Assembly (NCBI GenBank): GCA_020635905.1 | Contig: JACJYV010000005.1 | Coordinates: 682,001-746,000 of the forward strand | Length of the DNA: 64,000 nt | Reading direction: 5' to 3' | Source: Bacteroidia bacterium | GTDB taxonomy: Bacteria > Bacteroidota > Bacteroidia > J057 > JADKCL01 | Part shown: positions 8,997 to 18,324 of the stretch, piece after piece | Numbering within the stretch: position 1 is the stretch's first letter | Layout: each line of letters starts with the position of its first letter | The notes under the pieces: generated by a model | Seen by the model: only the letters and a program-made list of their open reading frames with translations | Database searches by the model: none | Told to the model about the DNA's origin: nothing | Position numbers and translations under genes: made by a program

Positions 8997-11108
8997 ATGA
9001 AATTTTTCTCCCGAATCTCTCCTTTCGCCGCAATCCTTATCCTGATTGCCCTCAATTCCTGTAAAAATCAACCTGACTCCATGGAATCCAAATACACCAA
9101 TCACCTTATCCACGAAACCAGTCCCTACCTGCTTCAGCATGCCCATAATCCCGTGGATTGGTATCCCTGGGGAGAAGAAGCCCTGGAAAAGGCAAAAAGT
9201 GAAAATAAACTCCTGCTGGTGAGCATTGGTTATGCCGCCTGTCACTGGTGTCACGTCATGGAGCACGAGTCATTTGAAGACAGCACGGTGGCAGCCCGCA
9301 TGAATGCCAGCTTTGTCTGCATCAAAGTGGACCGCGAGGAGCGCCCCGACATTGACCAAATCTACATGGACGCCGTCATGCTGATGACTGGCAGTGGGGG
9401 CTGGCCCCTCAACTGCATCGCCCTCCCGGACGGGCGGCCCATCTGGGGTGGAACCTATTTTCCGAAGGAAAACTGGCTGGACGCCCTGGACCAACTGGCA
9501 GATTTTTACCGCCGCGACTCGGCCAAAGCCGTGGAATATGCAGTTCGCATTTCAGAAGGCCTGAACAGCATGGATGCCATCATTCCTGAGGCCAATCCCG
9601 CTCCCTTTACAAGGATAGACGTAGATTCCATGGTCCTGCCCTGGCTGCCCAAATTCGACCCGGTCGAAGGCGGACCCATGCGCTCGCGCAATAAATTTCC
9701 CATGCCCAATAATTACCTGTTTCTGCAACGGGTATTGCACCACACCCACAACCCCGAAATTGAGAAAGTATTGGACCTGACCCTGCAAAAAATGGCCCGG
9801 GGGGGAATTTATGATCAATTGGGAGGAGGTTTTGCCCGCTACTCAACTGATCCTTACTGGATTGTGCCCCACTTTGAAAAAATGCTGTACGATAACGGAC
9901 AGTTGGTCAGTCTGTATGCGGAAGCCTGGCTGCGCAATCCTGATCCATTGTACAAACGCACCGTTTTCCAAACCCTCGAATGGGTGGAGCGGGAAATGAC
10001 CTCTCCTGAAGGAGGTTTTTATTCTTCGCTGGATGCAGATTCTGAAAAGGAAGAAGGAAAATTTTATGTCTGGACTGAAAAGGAATTGCGCAAATTCATG
10101 CCCGGCGACCTGGAATGGTACATGGATTATTATAATTGCAAGTCCACGGGAAACTGGGAAGAAGGCAAGAATATCCTTTATGCGACCGAATCCAGAGCAG
10201 AATTTGCCCGCCAAAACGGCTGGACACTGGAAGAATTTGAACGCAAGCTCAACGGCATCAACGAAGTGCTGCTGGAAGTGCGTGGTCGCCGCGTCAGACC
10301 GGGACTGGATGATAAAATCCTGGCTTCCTGGAATGCCCTCATGCTGCGCGGCTACGTGGATGCGTACCGTGCTTTTGGTGAAAAGAAATTCCTCGAAACA
10401 GCCCTGACTAACGCCAACTTTATTGCGGAGAAAATGAAAAATGGGGACGGTCTTTACCGCAATTACAAAGAAGGCCGGGCCACCATCAATGCTTTCCTGG
10501 ATGATTATGCCCTGGTTGCAGATGCTTTTCTGGAATTATACCAGGTAACGGGCGACCCGCAATGGCTCGAAAAAGCCGACAGCCTGACCTCCTACGCCAT
10601 TGAACATTTTTACTCGAAGGAACACAAGATGTTCTGGTACACTTCTGATCTGGACCCGGCTCTGATCTCCCGCAAGTTTGAAATGAATGATAATGTGATC
10701 CCGGGCTCCAACTCGGTGATGGCCAATAACCTCTATACCCTCAGCATCCTGCTCGAAAAGCAGGAATATGCAGATATGGCCCTGCAGATGCTGGCCACGG
10801 TCAAGCCCCAGATGCCTTCGTATCCGGGCGGATTTTCCAACTGGGGCATTCTGTTGCTCAAGCAAACTTATCCCTGGTATGAATGGGTGATCACCGGGCC
10901 CAAAGCCCTTGAGTACGCTCAGGAGCTCGAATCAGGAGGTTATCTCCCGAATAAACTGGTGGTACCCGCGGTGAAAGAAGGTCCCAAAACCCTGCCTTTA
11001 TTGGAGCAAAGATTTGTGGCAGGCGAAACCATGGTCTATGTCTGTCAAAATAAAGTCTGCAAATTGCCCGTTAAGACCATCAGGGAAGCAGTGGAACAAA
11101 TCAAATAA
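8997..11108 (+). CDS. YyaL/DUF255 thioredoxin-domain lipoprotein
   Basis: A 703-residue member of the DUF255 (YyaL, SSP411/SPATA20-like) family. It begins with a lipoprotein signal (IALNSC, lipobox Cys about residue 22), so it is probably anchored in the envelope, unlike many cytoplasmic relatives. The thioredoxin-like domain (about 30-190) has the family signature [13 protein letters not shown] and the active-site-like ACHWCHVM; the rest is an (alpha/alpha)6 barrel resembling N-acylglucosamine epimerases, with the signature [13 protein letters not shown] and [16 protein letters not shown]. The biochemical role of the family is unsettled. It sits between rlmB and two barrel proteins with gaps of 13-14 bp, indicating one transcript. 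Confidence 0.9.
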   Translation: MKFFSRISPFAAILILIALNSCKNQPDSMESKYTNHLIHETSPYLLQHAHNPVDWYPWGEEALEKAKSENKLLLVSIGYAACHWCHVMEHESFEDSTVAARMNASFVCIKVDREERPDIDQIYMDAVMLMTGSGGWPLNCIALPDGRPIWGGTYFPKENWLDALDQLADFYRRDSAKAVEYAVRISEGLNSMDAIIPEANPAPFTRIDVDSMVLPWLPKFDPVEGGPMRSRNKFPMPNNYLFLQRVLHHTHNPEIEKVLDLTLQKMARGGIYDQLGGGFARYSTDPYWIVPHFEKMLYDNGQLVSLYAEAWLRNPDPLYKRTVFQTLEWVEREMTSPEGGFYSSLDADSEKEEGKFYVWTEKELRKFMPGDLEWYMDYYNCKSTGNWEEGKNILYATESRAEFARQNGWTLEEFERKLNGINEVLLEVRGRRVRPGLDDKILASWNALMLRGYVDAYRAFGEKKFLETALTNANFIAEKMKNGDGLYRNYKEGRATINAFLDDYALVADAFLELYQVTGDPQWLEKADSLTSYAIEHFYSKEHKMFWYTSDLDPALISRKFEMNDNVIPGSNSVMANNLYTLSILLEKQEYADMALQMLATVKPQMPSYPGGFSNWGILLLKQTYPWYEWVITGPKALEYAQELESGGYLPNKLVVPAVKEGPKTLPLLEQRFVAGETMVYVCQNKVCKLPVKTIREAVEQIK

Positions 11109-11122
11109 CTAACTTTTCCTTT

Positions 11123-11758
11123 ATGTCATTGCAGCGTCTGCTAATAATGGCCGTGATGGTCATGGGAATGGGAAGCCTGCTTCCCGCCCAGGGATTTTAT
11201 CAGGGTGGATCATTTGCCCTTGGGGTCCGCAACACCGCCAACCTCTTCACCGAAGACGGATCCGCAGGAATCGGGGCCGGCGGCCAGTTCAAAATTGGAT
11301 TTGGTCCCAAAGTGAATACAGAGTGGTTTTACGATTATATCAGTTCCAAACCTGCTGATTTTGGTTTCAGGCAGGATCACCACATTGGTTGGTCAGTGCA
11401 GTTTGCCCCATTCAAACAAGGTTATGGTGACAAAGCCTTTGTGCCTTATTTTCTGGGGGGACAATGCTTTGACCTGACCCGCCTGCGGACCCAGAGGAGT
11501 AATGGCCCACTCTATGATTCGGGGCAGATTTTCAGTGCGGCTGTTCAGGTGGGAGTTGGGGTAAGCAAATTTATCGGGCCCCGCCTCGAACTGACCCTGC
11601 AGGGTCAGTACATGGTGCACCTGGGCAAGGATGCCCATTTTCACCAGGATGAAATTACCGGCCTCAACGAAGTTGAGGTGCACAATGAAACCAGCCTGGC
11701 GGGCCACCTGTTGTTTACCTTTTCGGCCAATTACTATCTCTTCAACCTGTGGAAATGA
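11123..11758 (+). CDS. Small outer-membrane beta-barrel protein
   Basis: A 211-residue secreted protein; the signal peptide covers residues 1-23 (MAVMVMGMGSLLPAQG). The mature chain has alternating strand patterns of an eight-strand OmpW/OmpX-like barrel (GVGVSKFIGPRLELTLQGQYM) and ends in ANYYLFNLWK. No specific family is recognised. Its stop overlaps the ATG of the next gene (ATGA at 11755-11758), so the two are translationally coupled and probably functionally linked. Confidence 0.65.
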   Translation: MSLQRLLIMAVMVMGMGSLLPAQGFYQGGSFALGVRNTANLFTEDGSAGIGAGGQFKIGFGPKVNTEWFYDYISSKPADFGFRQDHHIGWSVQFAPFKQGYGDKAFVPYFLGGQCFDLTRLRTQRSNGPLYDSGQIFSAAVQVGVGVSKFIGPRLELTLQGQYMVHLGKDAHFHQDEITGLNEVEVHNETSLAGHLLFTFSANYYLFNLWK

Positions 11759-12360
11759 TGCAAAGAAAAGGAATTCTGCTGTTGCTGGCGCTCGTGCTGG
11801 GTTTTTCCGTTTCAGGATGGTCCCAGGCAGGCGTGCATAAAAACATGGTCCAGGTGCAGGGCACCTTTGGGGTGGGAAATAATTTCCACGAGTGGAAATA
11901 CTATGTGTACGGCGACCTGGGCTTCATGGCCTCTGACCACATTGAAATCAATGGGGTCATTTTTGCAAATCTGGGTTCTTCGGCCAACGACCTGACCGGG
12001 GTGGCCGAGTACATCAGTCCCAATTTATTCGGGCAGGATTACCGCACCCACTCTTTGTTTTTTGGCCCCAGATATCACTTTATGCCCAACCAGCCATTTG
12101 ATGTATATGCTCTGGTGCAGCCGGGGGTTACGCTGGTGCATACCCAGACGGTGCAGTCTGTGGGAGGCTTTGCGGCCGAGCCCGCCCGCAATGGACTGGC
12201 TCCCGTTTTTTCCGTGGGTGGTGGCCTTGCTTACTATGGCAGCTTTTTTCACCTCTTTGGTGAAACCCGTTTTGTGGCTGGGGGATATTATAATGAAGCC
12301 TACTCCATTCCACTAAATGAAATTCGCCTGGCTTTTGGTTTAGGTTTTAATTTCAACTAA
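11755..12360 (+). CDS. Small outer-membrane beta-barrel protein
   Basis: About 201 residues from the ATG at 11755, which overlaps the preceding stop in an ATGA arrangement; a GTG at 11749 is less likely. Signal peptide MMQRKGILLLLALVLGFSVSGWSQ. The mature chain has porin-like strands (FFGPRYHFMPNQPFDVYALVQPGVTL) and ends in a classical aromatic barrel terminus (LAFGLGFNFN). Function unknown; it closes the rlmB operon and is followed by a repeat island. Confidence 0.65.
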   Translation: MMQRKGILLLLALVLGFSVSGWSQAGVHKNMVQVQGTFGVGNNFHEWKYYVYGDLGFMASDHIEINGVIFANLGSSANDLTGVAEYISPNLFGQDYRTHSLFFGPRYHFMPNQPFDVYALVQPGVTLVHTQTVQSVGGFAAEPARNGLAPVFSVGGGLAYYGSFFHLFGETRFVAGGYYNEAYSIPLNEIRLAFGLGFNFN

Positions 12361-12392
12361 AGGAAACTCAAAAATCCTCGAATCTCTGGGTC

Positions 12393-12442
12393 GGACCGGG
12401 TTCAATCGCCAATTGGCAATTAACAATTAAAAAACGGCGCTT
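12393..12442. repeat. 50-bp direct repeat, left copy
   Basis: This 50-bp sequence (begins GGACCGGGTTCAATCGCC, ends AAAACGGCGCTT) recurs at 12735-12784 with a single mismatch (TTAACA versus ATAACA). The two copies flank a 292-bp block of palindromes. No tRNA fold is present despite the GGTTCAA word. Confidence 0.85.
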
Positions 12443-12520
12443 ACTTTACCTGCGTCCGCCTTGATCTTCTTTGCTTTTACAGGTCTCTGCTTTTTCTATC
12501 CGAACCAGAAGAGTTCAAAA

Positions 12521-12660
12521 GTAGTCCCGTAGGGACGGCATATTTGTAGCCCGGGGCGTGAGCCCCGGGAAAATGCAGCATCGTGGAAAAAGCCCCAGCG
12601 GGGCGGAACCAGACCTGTCTTGTGGATTGCCCAAGCCGTTGTGCCGCCCCGCTGGGGCTA
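12521..12660. repeat. Cluster of REP-like palindromes
   Basis: Three inverted repeats stand in a row: GTCCC-gta-GGGAC at 12524-12536; CCCGGGGC-gtga-GCCCCGGG at 12550-12569; and a 16-bp perfect pair AGCCCCAGCGGGGCGG (12591-12606) with CCGCCCCGCTGGGGCT (12644-12659) around a 37-nt loop. Words of this kind are dispersed in Bacteroidota intergenic DNA. No credible gene lies in it; short open frames here are by-products of high GC. Confidence 0.75.
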
Positions 12661-12734
12661 TTTGCCTGTTCCTGAGAACATGGGTTTTGGGTAATAGCAG
12701 CTCAGCAACCCGACTTACTTTGAGCCTCTGCATT

Positions 12735-12784
12735 GGACCGGGTTCAATCGCCAATTGGCAAATAACAATTAAAAAACGGCGCTT
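12735..12784. repeat. 50-bp direct repeat, right copy
   Basis: Second copy of the repeat at 12393-12442, 49 of 50 bases identical and in the same orientation. It closes the palindrome block and is followed at once by the GC-rich element at 12840-13012. Confidence 0.85.
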
Positions 12785-12839
12785 TCTTTAGGGGAGCCTG
12801 CCCTGGTTTTCTGTTTTTGAAGATTTCCTTAAATCCCTT

Positions 12840-13012
12840 GCCGGGCCGCAGGCCCGCCAGTGCGCCAGGGATGCGGCGGGCCTGACTGAGCGGCCATAGC
12901 CCGGCAAGGGCCAAACGCGAGGGAAGGGTGCCGGGTCCGAACTGTTCGGAACGGCACGAAACCCCAGAGCAAGCCCGGCCCGCAGGATTGCGAAGCACCG
13001 CGGGAGGCGCCC
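12840..13012. other. GC-rich structured intergenic element, no gene
   Basis: About 170 bp are far richer in G+C than the flanks and full of complementary words: GGGCC-gca-GGCCC at 12843-12855, and a long nested hairpin at 12928-12957 (GTGCCG, then TCCGAAC-t-GTTCGGA, then CGGCAC with one bulge on each side). The open frames across it have no recognisable protein character. It could be a structured RNA, a recombination site or a dispersed repeat; I cannot tell which. The remainder of 12361-13228 holds no gene that I can support. Confidence 0.5.
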
Positions 13013-13228
13013 AAAATCCCCAAATCCTGGTTATGAGAACCTCAAAAATATTTACAATCATTCCCAAACTTGACAAAAGTCATTTGGAAGGATACCTGGC
13101 CCCCCTACCTTTACTGCAGAGTTCAAGATTGATTAGTCAATCAGGTTAATTGTAAAGATTACAGGTAAGCAGGGATCCCGAAAGGGATTAGTTCCACGAA
13201 AAGGGGTTGTCGCAAGGCGATCCCTTTT

Positions 13229-14467
13229 CTATTGTGGGGCAGGCGCAGGTTGTGGCATCTCCCGGGAAATGACGTTGAACAAAAAGGCAATGCCCACCAA
13301 CACCGCGAGCGCCACCCAGTACCAGTCGAAACCAAATAATTCCACAAATCCCAGTCCCAAAGTAGGGCCCAGAATATGGGTGAGGGACCAGGTCATGCTG
13401 TAGCCAGCCATGTATTCGCCCCGCCTTTTTGCCGGGGCCATAATCAGGGCCTGAGAATTATTGAAAGGCAGAAACAGAATTTCTCCCACGGTCAGGAAAA
13501 ACATGGCCAGGAAGCACAGCCAAAGGGCTTTGGTCAACAAAAAAGGCAAAAACGATATCCCAATCATGATCAGACCCACCCGCAGGGAAATTACAATCCG
13601 TCCCGATCGCTCGAATCCATGCACCAAAGGCATTTCCACGAAGGTGATCAACAGCCCGTTCATGGCCATCAGCATCCCAATGTATTGCTCATCGTAGCCC
13701 CATTCTGATTTGATGAACACGGGCACGCTGTAAAACCATTGGACAAAACAGAAGGCAAGGATAAAAGTGGCCAGGAGATATAGGAGAAACTTCGTGTTTC
13801 GCCACATGGAAACGGCCGTTTCTGCTTCCAGATTTGCATTTTCATTTGCCCTGCCCTGGTGCCTGGCTTTCCAGCTTGCCGAGGCAATCAGGAAGTAAAC
13901 CGCGGCCAGAATGCAGGAAATTCCATCAATCCAGAAAAGCCAGGCATAACTCAGGGTCATGACCACGAAACCTCCAATCGCAGGCGCAGCGGCAAAACCC
14001 AGGTTGATCGCCAATCGCAGCAGGGCGATGGCCCGACCCGTTTGGGATTTGGGTACAAATTCACCCACAATCGCTGAAACAGACGGACGAATGGACTCCC
14101 CAAAGAAGGCGGCCAGGAAAATCAGCGCAAGAAATTCATAAAATCCTGTGGCGAACTGGAGCAGAATCAAAAAAATCCCGCTCAGACCCAATCCGGCCAT
14201 AATGATGGGACGATAGCCGATTTTGTCCACCAGTTTTCCGCCCAGGAACGTGCCAAAAAAGGAACCAAATCCGAATCCCCCCACCAAAAAACCTGCGTCC
14301 TGCAGGGAAAATTTCAATTCCGTATTGAGATAAACGGTGAGAAAGGGTATCACCATGGTGCCGACCTTGTTGATGAAGGTCAGAATGGCCAGTTCCCAGA
14401 TTTCACGGGGCATGCCCGAAAAGGAATCCTTGTAAAGCCGTAAGGTTTTGGAAGCCAGGTTTGTCAT
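13229..14467 (-). CDS. MFS transporter (probable exporter)
   Basis: A 12-helix major facilitator of 412 residues from the ATG at 14467; the six-residue longer start at 14485 adds an unhelpful MEICPT. The loop between helices 2 and 3 carries a motif A form (GKLVDKIGYRP, residues about 75-85), and helix pairs are evenly spaced through the chain. The family DUF-like pattern resembles MdtG/YdhP-type multidrug exporters with the mid loop at about residue 200. The substrate cannot be told from sequence. It is the last gene of a minus-strand pair; the next gene upstream starts 800 bp away but is separated by only 48 bp from its stop. Confidence 0.85.
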   Translation of the reverse strand: MTNLASKTLRLYKDSFSGMPREIWELAILTFINKVGTMVIPFLTVYLNTELKFSLQDAGFLVGGFGFGSFFGTFLGGKLVDKIGYRPIIMAGLGLSGIFLILLQFATGFYEFLALIFLAAFFGESIRPSVSAIVGEFVPKSQTGRAIALLRLAINLGFAAAPAIGGFVVMTLSYAWLFWIDGISCILAAVYFLIASASWKARHQGRANENANLEAETAVSMWRNTKFLLYLLATFILAFCFVQWFYSVPVFIKSEWGYDEQYIGMLMAMNGLLITFVEMPLVHGFERSGRIVISLRVGLIMIGISFLPFLLTKALWLCFLAMFFLTVGEILFLPFNNSQALIMAPAKRRGEYMAGYSMTWSLTHILGPTLGLGFVELFGFDWYWVALAVLVGIAFLFNVISREMPQPAPAPQ

Positions 14468-14515
14468 GGTGGGGCAAATTTCCAAATGAAATCAGAATTC
14501 AGCAACAGAAAAGAT

Positions 14516-15280
14516 TCAAATGCTCTTGTCCAACGGAATCCATTTCCTGAAAAACCCGAAGTTGACATAAAACCCGGTGAAACCAAAGTCGAACCGCGGG
14601 CCTTCAGTTTTGGGAGAATTGGCTTCCAGCAAGGGATTGATCATGGTCTGAAAACCTGTTTCCAGGGCCAGCCAGCGGGAAGCATTCAGCCTGATCTCCT
14701 TCACGATGCCCATGCTGAGGCCCACCATGACCCGGGCGCGGTTGCGGTCGGGCCCCTTTTCCCAATCAAAAAAACTCCTTTTTACACTGCTGCCGCAGGC
14801 ATGACTGTAATTTTCCATGCGGGTGCTGAGGTTGATGTGGGCAATGGGTGACAAGCGGAGAAACAGGGCCCAGTTGACGATGTAAAACTTGAAGGCAGGC
14901 TCGATGGTGAGGGCCAGCACCTTGATGTCGCGCCCCGGCAGGGTATCCGCAACCGACCAGAAGGTGGGGAAAGAATCCAGGGTGCAGTCGCGGTTGTAAT
15001 CCTGGCTTTTTTCGAAGTAAAAATAGCTGACTCCCACGGCCGGGCTGAACTGGGTGGTGATGTTGATGGGAATATTCTGGTAGCCCAGGAGCCCGATGCG
15101 GTTACCCGGCTCCATGAATTTGTAGTTGAATCCCTGGTACAGGTTGCGGGAGGGAAATTCAAGTCCCCAGGAAAATTTCACCCCTGTTTGGGTGGCGGGT
15201 AAATCCTCATTTCTGCCTCCCTGAGCCTGTAATAAGACGGGAGCCAGCAAGCAAAGCAAAAGGATCCTCAAAGATTTCAT
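14516..15280 (-). CDS. Secreted, probably outer-membrane protein of unknown function
   Basis: A 254-residue protein with a clear signal peptide (MKSLRILLLCLLAPVLLQAQ). The mature chain shows repeated amphipathic strands (GVKFSWGLEFPSRNLYQGFNYKF cut at several Gly/Tyr positions) and probable barrel character. It contains two Cys at about residues 98 and 162. I do not recognise a family. It lies 48 bp upstream of the MFS start on the same strand, so cotranscription is possible. Confidence 0.6.
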   Translation of the reverse strand: MKSLRILLLCLLAPVLLQAQGGRNEDLPATQTGVKFSWGLEFPSRNLYQGFNYKFMEPGNRIGLLGYQNIPINITTQFSPAVGVSYFYFEKSQDYNRDCTLDSFPTFWSVADTLPGRDIKVLALTIEPAFKFYIVNWALFLRLSPIAHINLSTRMENYSHACGSSVKRSFFDWEKGPDRNRARVMVGLSMGIVKEIRLNASRWLALETGFQTMINPLLEANSPKTEGPRFDFGFTGFYVNFGFFRKWIPLDKSI

Positions 15281-15428
15281 AAGCCTTCATTTTTTGCGGG
15301 CAGTAAGGCAGTGGGTAGAAAAACGGACCTCTTTCTTGGTTGAAGTTGGGTAAAAGTGGGTTAAATAGCAAATAAGAGACTATTCCCTGGAATTATTTAG
15401 CACCATTTCCAAAATGTAAAAAAGGCAA

Positions 15429-15626
15429 TTATGCATTCAAAATCACCTGTGAGGACGAAACTTGAGATTCCCTTTCTTTCACCTGATATTCTCTCCTGAT
15501 TTCCATGAGGCTTTCATTCATTTCTGAAGAAAGGACCTGATATCCCTTTTCGTCCATTCTCGCAATCTTTCCCTCTTGCTTTAAACGGGCCAGGATCGCA
15601 TCCTTTTTACTGATTTTATGGGCCAT
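15429..15626 (-). CDS. Small hypothetical protein, partner of the papain-like gene
   Basis: A 65-residue, highly charged, helical protein (MAHKISKKDAILARLKQEGK...). Residues 5-30 look like a short winged-helix or DNA/protein-binding helical hairpin, with a positively charged start and an acidic centre. Its ATG (15626) lies 1 bp beyond the stop codon of the 505-aa gene, so the two are translationally coupled. No family is recognised. Size and coupling would suit a regulator, chaperone or antitoxin of the larger protein, but nothing shows which. Confidence 0.55.
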   Translation of the reverse strand: MAHKISKKDAILARLKQEGKIARMDEKGYQVLSSEMNESLMEIRREYQVKERESQVSSSQVILNA

Positions 15627-15627
15627 T

Positions 15628-17145
15628 TTAGTAATCTCCTGAGTAATTGGAATAAATTTCGAAGGCAGGGAAAGGAATTTCCATTGTGGTCAATGTTCTG
15701 CCCGGAAATTCAAAAGTAACAATTTTGTCCTGAAATGCTCCCAAAATCAGGGGTTTGTTATCCAAAATATTGGCTTCCGTTGCGTCCAGAATTACGACAC
15801 CATTGGCCTTATTGCTTTTTATCAGGCCTCTGTTGCTTATTTCTCCCACCCAAATAAATTTAGGCATTGAGGTTTCCAGAATAATGCTCTTCATTTCCCC
15901 ACCCATCGAAACGTTAAAATTGACGGAATGTTTAAATGATCTGGAAGAGGTAAGGAAAAACCGAATCATTATTTCAGATTCAATTGGAATGGAATCCCTG
16001 AAAATCCTGAAGAAAAATTGTTTAAAATATTTCTTTGCTTCAAATGCTTCAAGGTAAATTTTAGGGTAAAGGGGAGCAATGAAGTAACTGATCTGGCAAT
16101 CCTTCCAGGTTGGGCTCGGGTAATTGATGGTAGGGGTTTCAAGTCTGGCTTTCTGATAAACAGGCCGGTTATCGTCAATAAAAATGAATTGGCATGAAAT
16201 TTCAGAAAAATCCAGAAGGGTAATCTTTCCTTCATCCAAAATTCTTTTCACCAACAAATCTGACTCGGTTCCCGGCTCAAGAGAGTCGATCATATTCCCC
16301 GAAATTTTTTCTCTGCCAATACAAAGAAATGCATGCCCGATTTTTTCATTCTGAACTGCAACAATTAACGGGATTCCGCTTTCAGAATACATCCTTAGTA
16401 AGGGAAAAAAGGAATCTCCGAACTGTTTACTGGAATAAATCCTTGGACCAAAACCAAATTCCTTCAAGGCAAAAGCCATTTGCTGAATATTCAAACCCCG
16501 GGAGGGAATTTGCCTTTCATAGGATACGTTTCGCAAAACTGAAGTTATTTTGGAGGGAAGCGTGGGTTTGTACTCAGCATATTTGTAACCAAAATATTCC
16601 ATGACCGACCATAAAGTTGTTTCAGCGCAGGTGATTGTTTCTGTATCCTGGGATGAATGGGGAAAACCGCCTGAACTCAACTTAACTCCATGAACAGAAG
16701 AAGGGATAATAGCCTGGCAACAAAGAAAATCATTTTCCTTTAAGGCAAGGGGAGACAGGTGACTCCTGCCCACCACAAAAGGGGTGGTAGGTCTCAGAAT
16801 GATAAACCCCAGGTACATTTCCTCCAACCAGGGCAATTTTTCCAAATCCTGAAAATCATCCATTGCAATTTCCTGGCTAAAGAGCGAAAGTCTGATGCAA
16901 TCTTTTTTGTAAGGACCATTTTTGGACGAAAAATAATGATAGTAGCTGTCCCGAAATACCTTGTCCACATAGGGCGTTTCGATATAAATCCAGACCGATT
17001 CCCTTAGCTGCTCAAAATGAGGGGCCAGCTCCCGGTCCACGAGATTCTGAGCATAGGCTCTGGGTAGCCCGAACTCAGATTCGAATAAATCCAGTATCGT
17101 GTAGGCGATTTCGCTTTTTGGGGAAGAATAAAAGGAAATACTCAT
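15628..17145 (-). CDS. Hypothetical protein with a papain/C39-like peptidase core
   Basis: A 505-residue protein that I do not recognise as a named family. Residues 165-330 have the order expected of a papain-like cysteine peptidase: Cys173 at the start of a helix (ITCAETTLWSVMEYFGYKYA), His271 on a strand (EKIGHAFLCIGRE) and an Asp pair at 324-325 (FIDDNRPVY). C39-like peptidase domains show this spacing. The N-terminal 160 residues (YIETPYVDKVFRDSYY) and the C-terminal 170 (mostly beta) have no match I can name. There is no signal peptide, so it should be cytoplasmic. The DNA is visibly more A+T-rich than its neighbours, which suggests acquisition from outside. It forms a two-gene unit with the 65-aa gene. 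Confidence 0.65.
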   Translation of the reverse strand: MSISFYSSPKSEIAYTILDLFESEFGLPRAYAQNLVDRELAPHFEQLRESVWIYIETPYVDKVFRDSYYHYFSSKNGPYKKDCIRLSLFSQEIAMDDFQDLEKLPWLEEMYLGFIILRPTTPFVVGRSHLSPLALKENDFLCCQAIIPSSVHGVKLSSGGFPHSSQDTETITCAETTLWSVMEYFGYKYAEYKPTLPSKITSVLRNVSYERQIPSRGLNIQQMAFALKEFGFGPRIYSSKQFGDSFFPLLRMYSESGIPLIVAVQNEKIGHAFLCIGREKISGNMIDSLEPGTESDLLVKRILDEGKITLLDFSEISCQFIFIDDNRPVYQKARLETPTINYPSPTWKDCQISYFIAPLYPKIYLEAFEAKKYFKQFFFRIFRDSIPIESEIMIRFFLTSSRSFKHSVNFNVSMGGEMKSIILETSMPKFIWVGEISNRGLIKSNKANGVVILDATEANILDNKPLILGAFQDKIVTFEFPGRTLTTMEIPFPAFEIYSNYSGDY

Positions 17146-17249
17146 CAGTTCGCAATCAAATCGAAAAAAATGGCTTGTCCCGATGCAGGGAAATTAAGTC
17201 CCAATTTATCCTTTTTCCCGAAGTAAGAAGTATTTTTTGAGGATCGAAA

Positions 17250-18131
17250 TTATCCTTCCTTCAAAAACTCCCCCAACGCCTTCCGCGCCTCCTCCCCAGC
17301 TTCCTCCTGCACAAAATGACCACAGGAAAATCGTCTGATTTGCGCCTCGGGGAAAGCTGACTGCCATTTTTCCAGGTTTTCGGGAGTGATAAATTTGTCT
17401 TCCATCCCCCACAAAATCAATTTGGGAAAAGGTGCCAATTTGGCCCGCTGCTCCCACAACTGCCCGTACCAGGCCGATTCACCCACCAATGCCTTGCCGA
17501 TTTCCCACAGTCCCATCCTCGATTTCCGGTCTGGAAATACCCGGATGATCTGCATGTGCAGCACCTTCCCAACTTTCCGTTTATCCGCAAAAGCCTGTTT
17601 GAAAAGAAATCTGGGGGAAAAGTTCAGATTCAGGTAGAGAAATTTCCCCAAACCCGAGCGAAGCGTCCGGTCAATTTTGACCGCCCGCGGGTCATGGGCT
17701 GTCTCCCACATCCAGGTATTGAAAATTACCAACCGCCCGATCAGATCAGGATTTGCCAGGGCAAAGCCCAGCCCGATGGGGCCGCCAAAGTCGTGCACCA
17801 CCAGGGTGATATTTTTCAGTCCCAGGTGCTTCACCAGCATTTCCAGCCGTTGGGCATGGTCGCGGGGACGATAACCCGCTTTTTCAGGTTTATCAGATAG
17901 CCCAAAGCCCAGATGATCCACGGCAAGGCAACGATGGGTCCGGGAAAACTCCCGGATAAAATCACGGTACAGGTACGACCACACCGGGGTGCCATGCACG
18001 AATAAAATCGGCTCTCCCTGCCCTTCATCCACATAATGCAGATCGCCATCAGGGGTAGAAAAATATTGAGAGGTAAAAGGGTAGCCCGTCTGATCAAACC
18101 AGCTTTGGCTGCGAATTTCCTTTGCTTTCAT
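17250..18131 (-). CDS. Alpha/beta hydrolase, haloalkane-dehalogenase-like subfamily
   Basis: A 293-residue alpha/beta hydrolase from the ATG at 18131; the 27 extra residues of the longer frame look like untranslated leader. The oxyanion motif is HGTP (46-49). The nucleophile elbow is VVHDFGG with Asp114, an acid is likely in WGMEDKFIT, and the base is the His of CGHFVQEE near the C-terminus. An Asp nucleophile and HGTPVWSYLYRD place it with haloalkane dehalogenases and epoxide hydrolases. However, the halide-binding Trp that normally follows the nucleophile is Phe115, so dehalogenase activity is doubtful. Cytoplasmic; no operon partner. Confidence 0.85.
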   Translation of the reverse strand: MKAKEIRSQSWFDQTGYPFTSQYFSTPDGDLHYVDEGQGEPILFVHGTPVWSYLYRDFIREFSRTHRCLAVDHLGFGLSDKPEKAGYRPRDHAQRLEMLVKHLGLKNITLVVHDFGGPIGLGFALANPDLIGRLVIFNTWMWETAHDPRAVKIDRTLRSGLGKFLYLNLNFSPRFLFKQAFADKRKVGKVLHMQIIRVFPDRKSRMGLWEIGKALVGESAWYGQLWEQRAKLAPFPKLILWGMEDKFITPENLEKWQSAFPEAQIRRFSCGHFVQEEAGEEARKALGEFLKEG

Positions 18132-18324
18132 GAGATTGGAATTAAATTTAGATAAGCAAAGTTGCAGGACGGAAAGCAGGAAAATCTTTGGCCAGACAAA
18201 GATTTTAGGCATGGGGTACCCTTAAAAAGGACCTGCGTTAACTCAGGGAAGATCCAACCCAAGAATACATGGCACATGAAATTCTCAGTGGTAAAAAAAC
18301 ATCCCAACTGACCCCATTAAAAAA

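Noticed and set aside
12393..12442. A tRNA-like 'GGTTCAATC' word
   Set aside because: No acceptor or anticodon stem can be drawn around it; it is part of a direct repeat.
12744..13076. Open frames of 60-110 codons in the GC-rich intergenic block
   Set aside because: They are Pro/Arg/Gly-rich with no family character and derive from high GC and palindromes.
15429..17145. Naming the two-gene cassette a toxin-antitoxin or defence system
   Set aside because: The peptidase-like signature alone does not show toxicity, and neither protein matches a known system; only an open description is justified.
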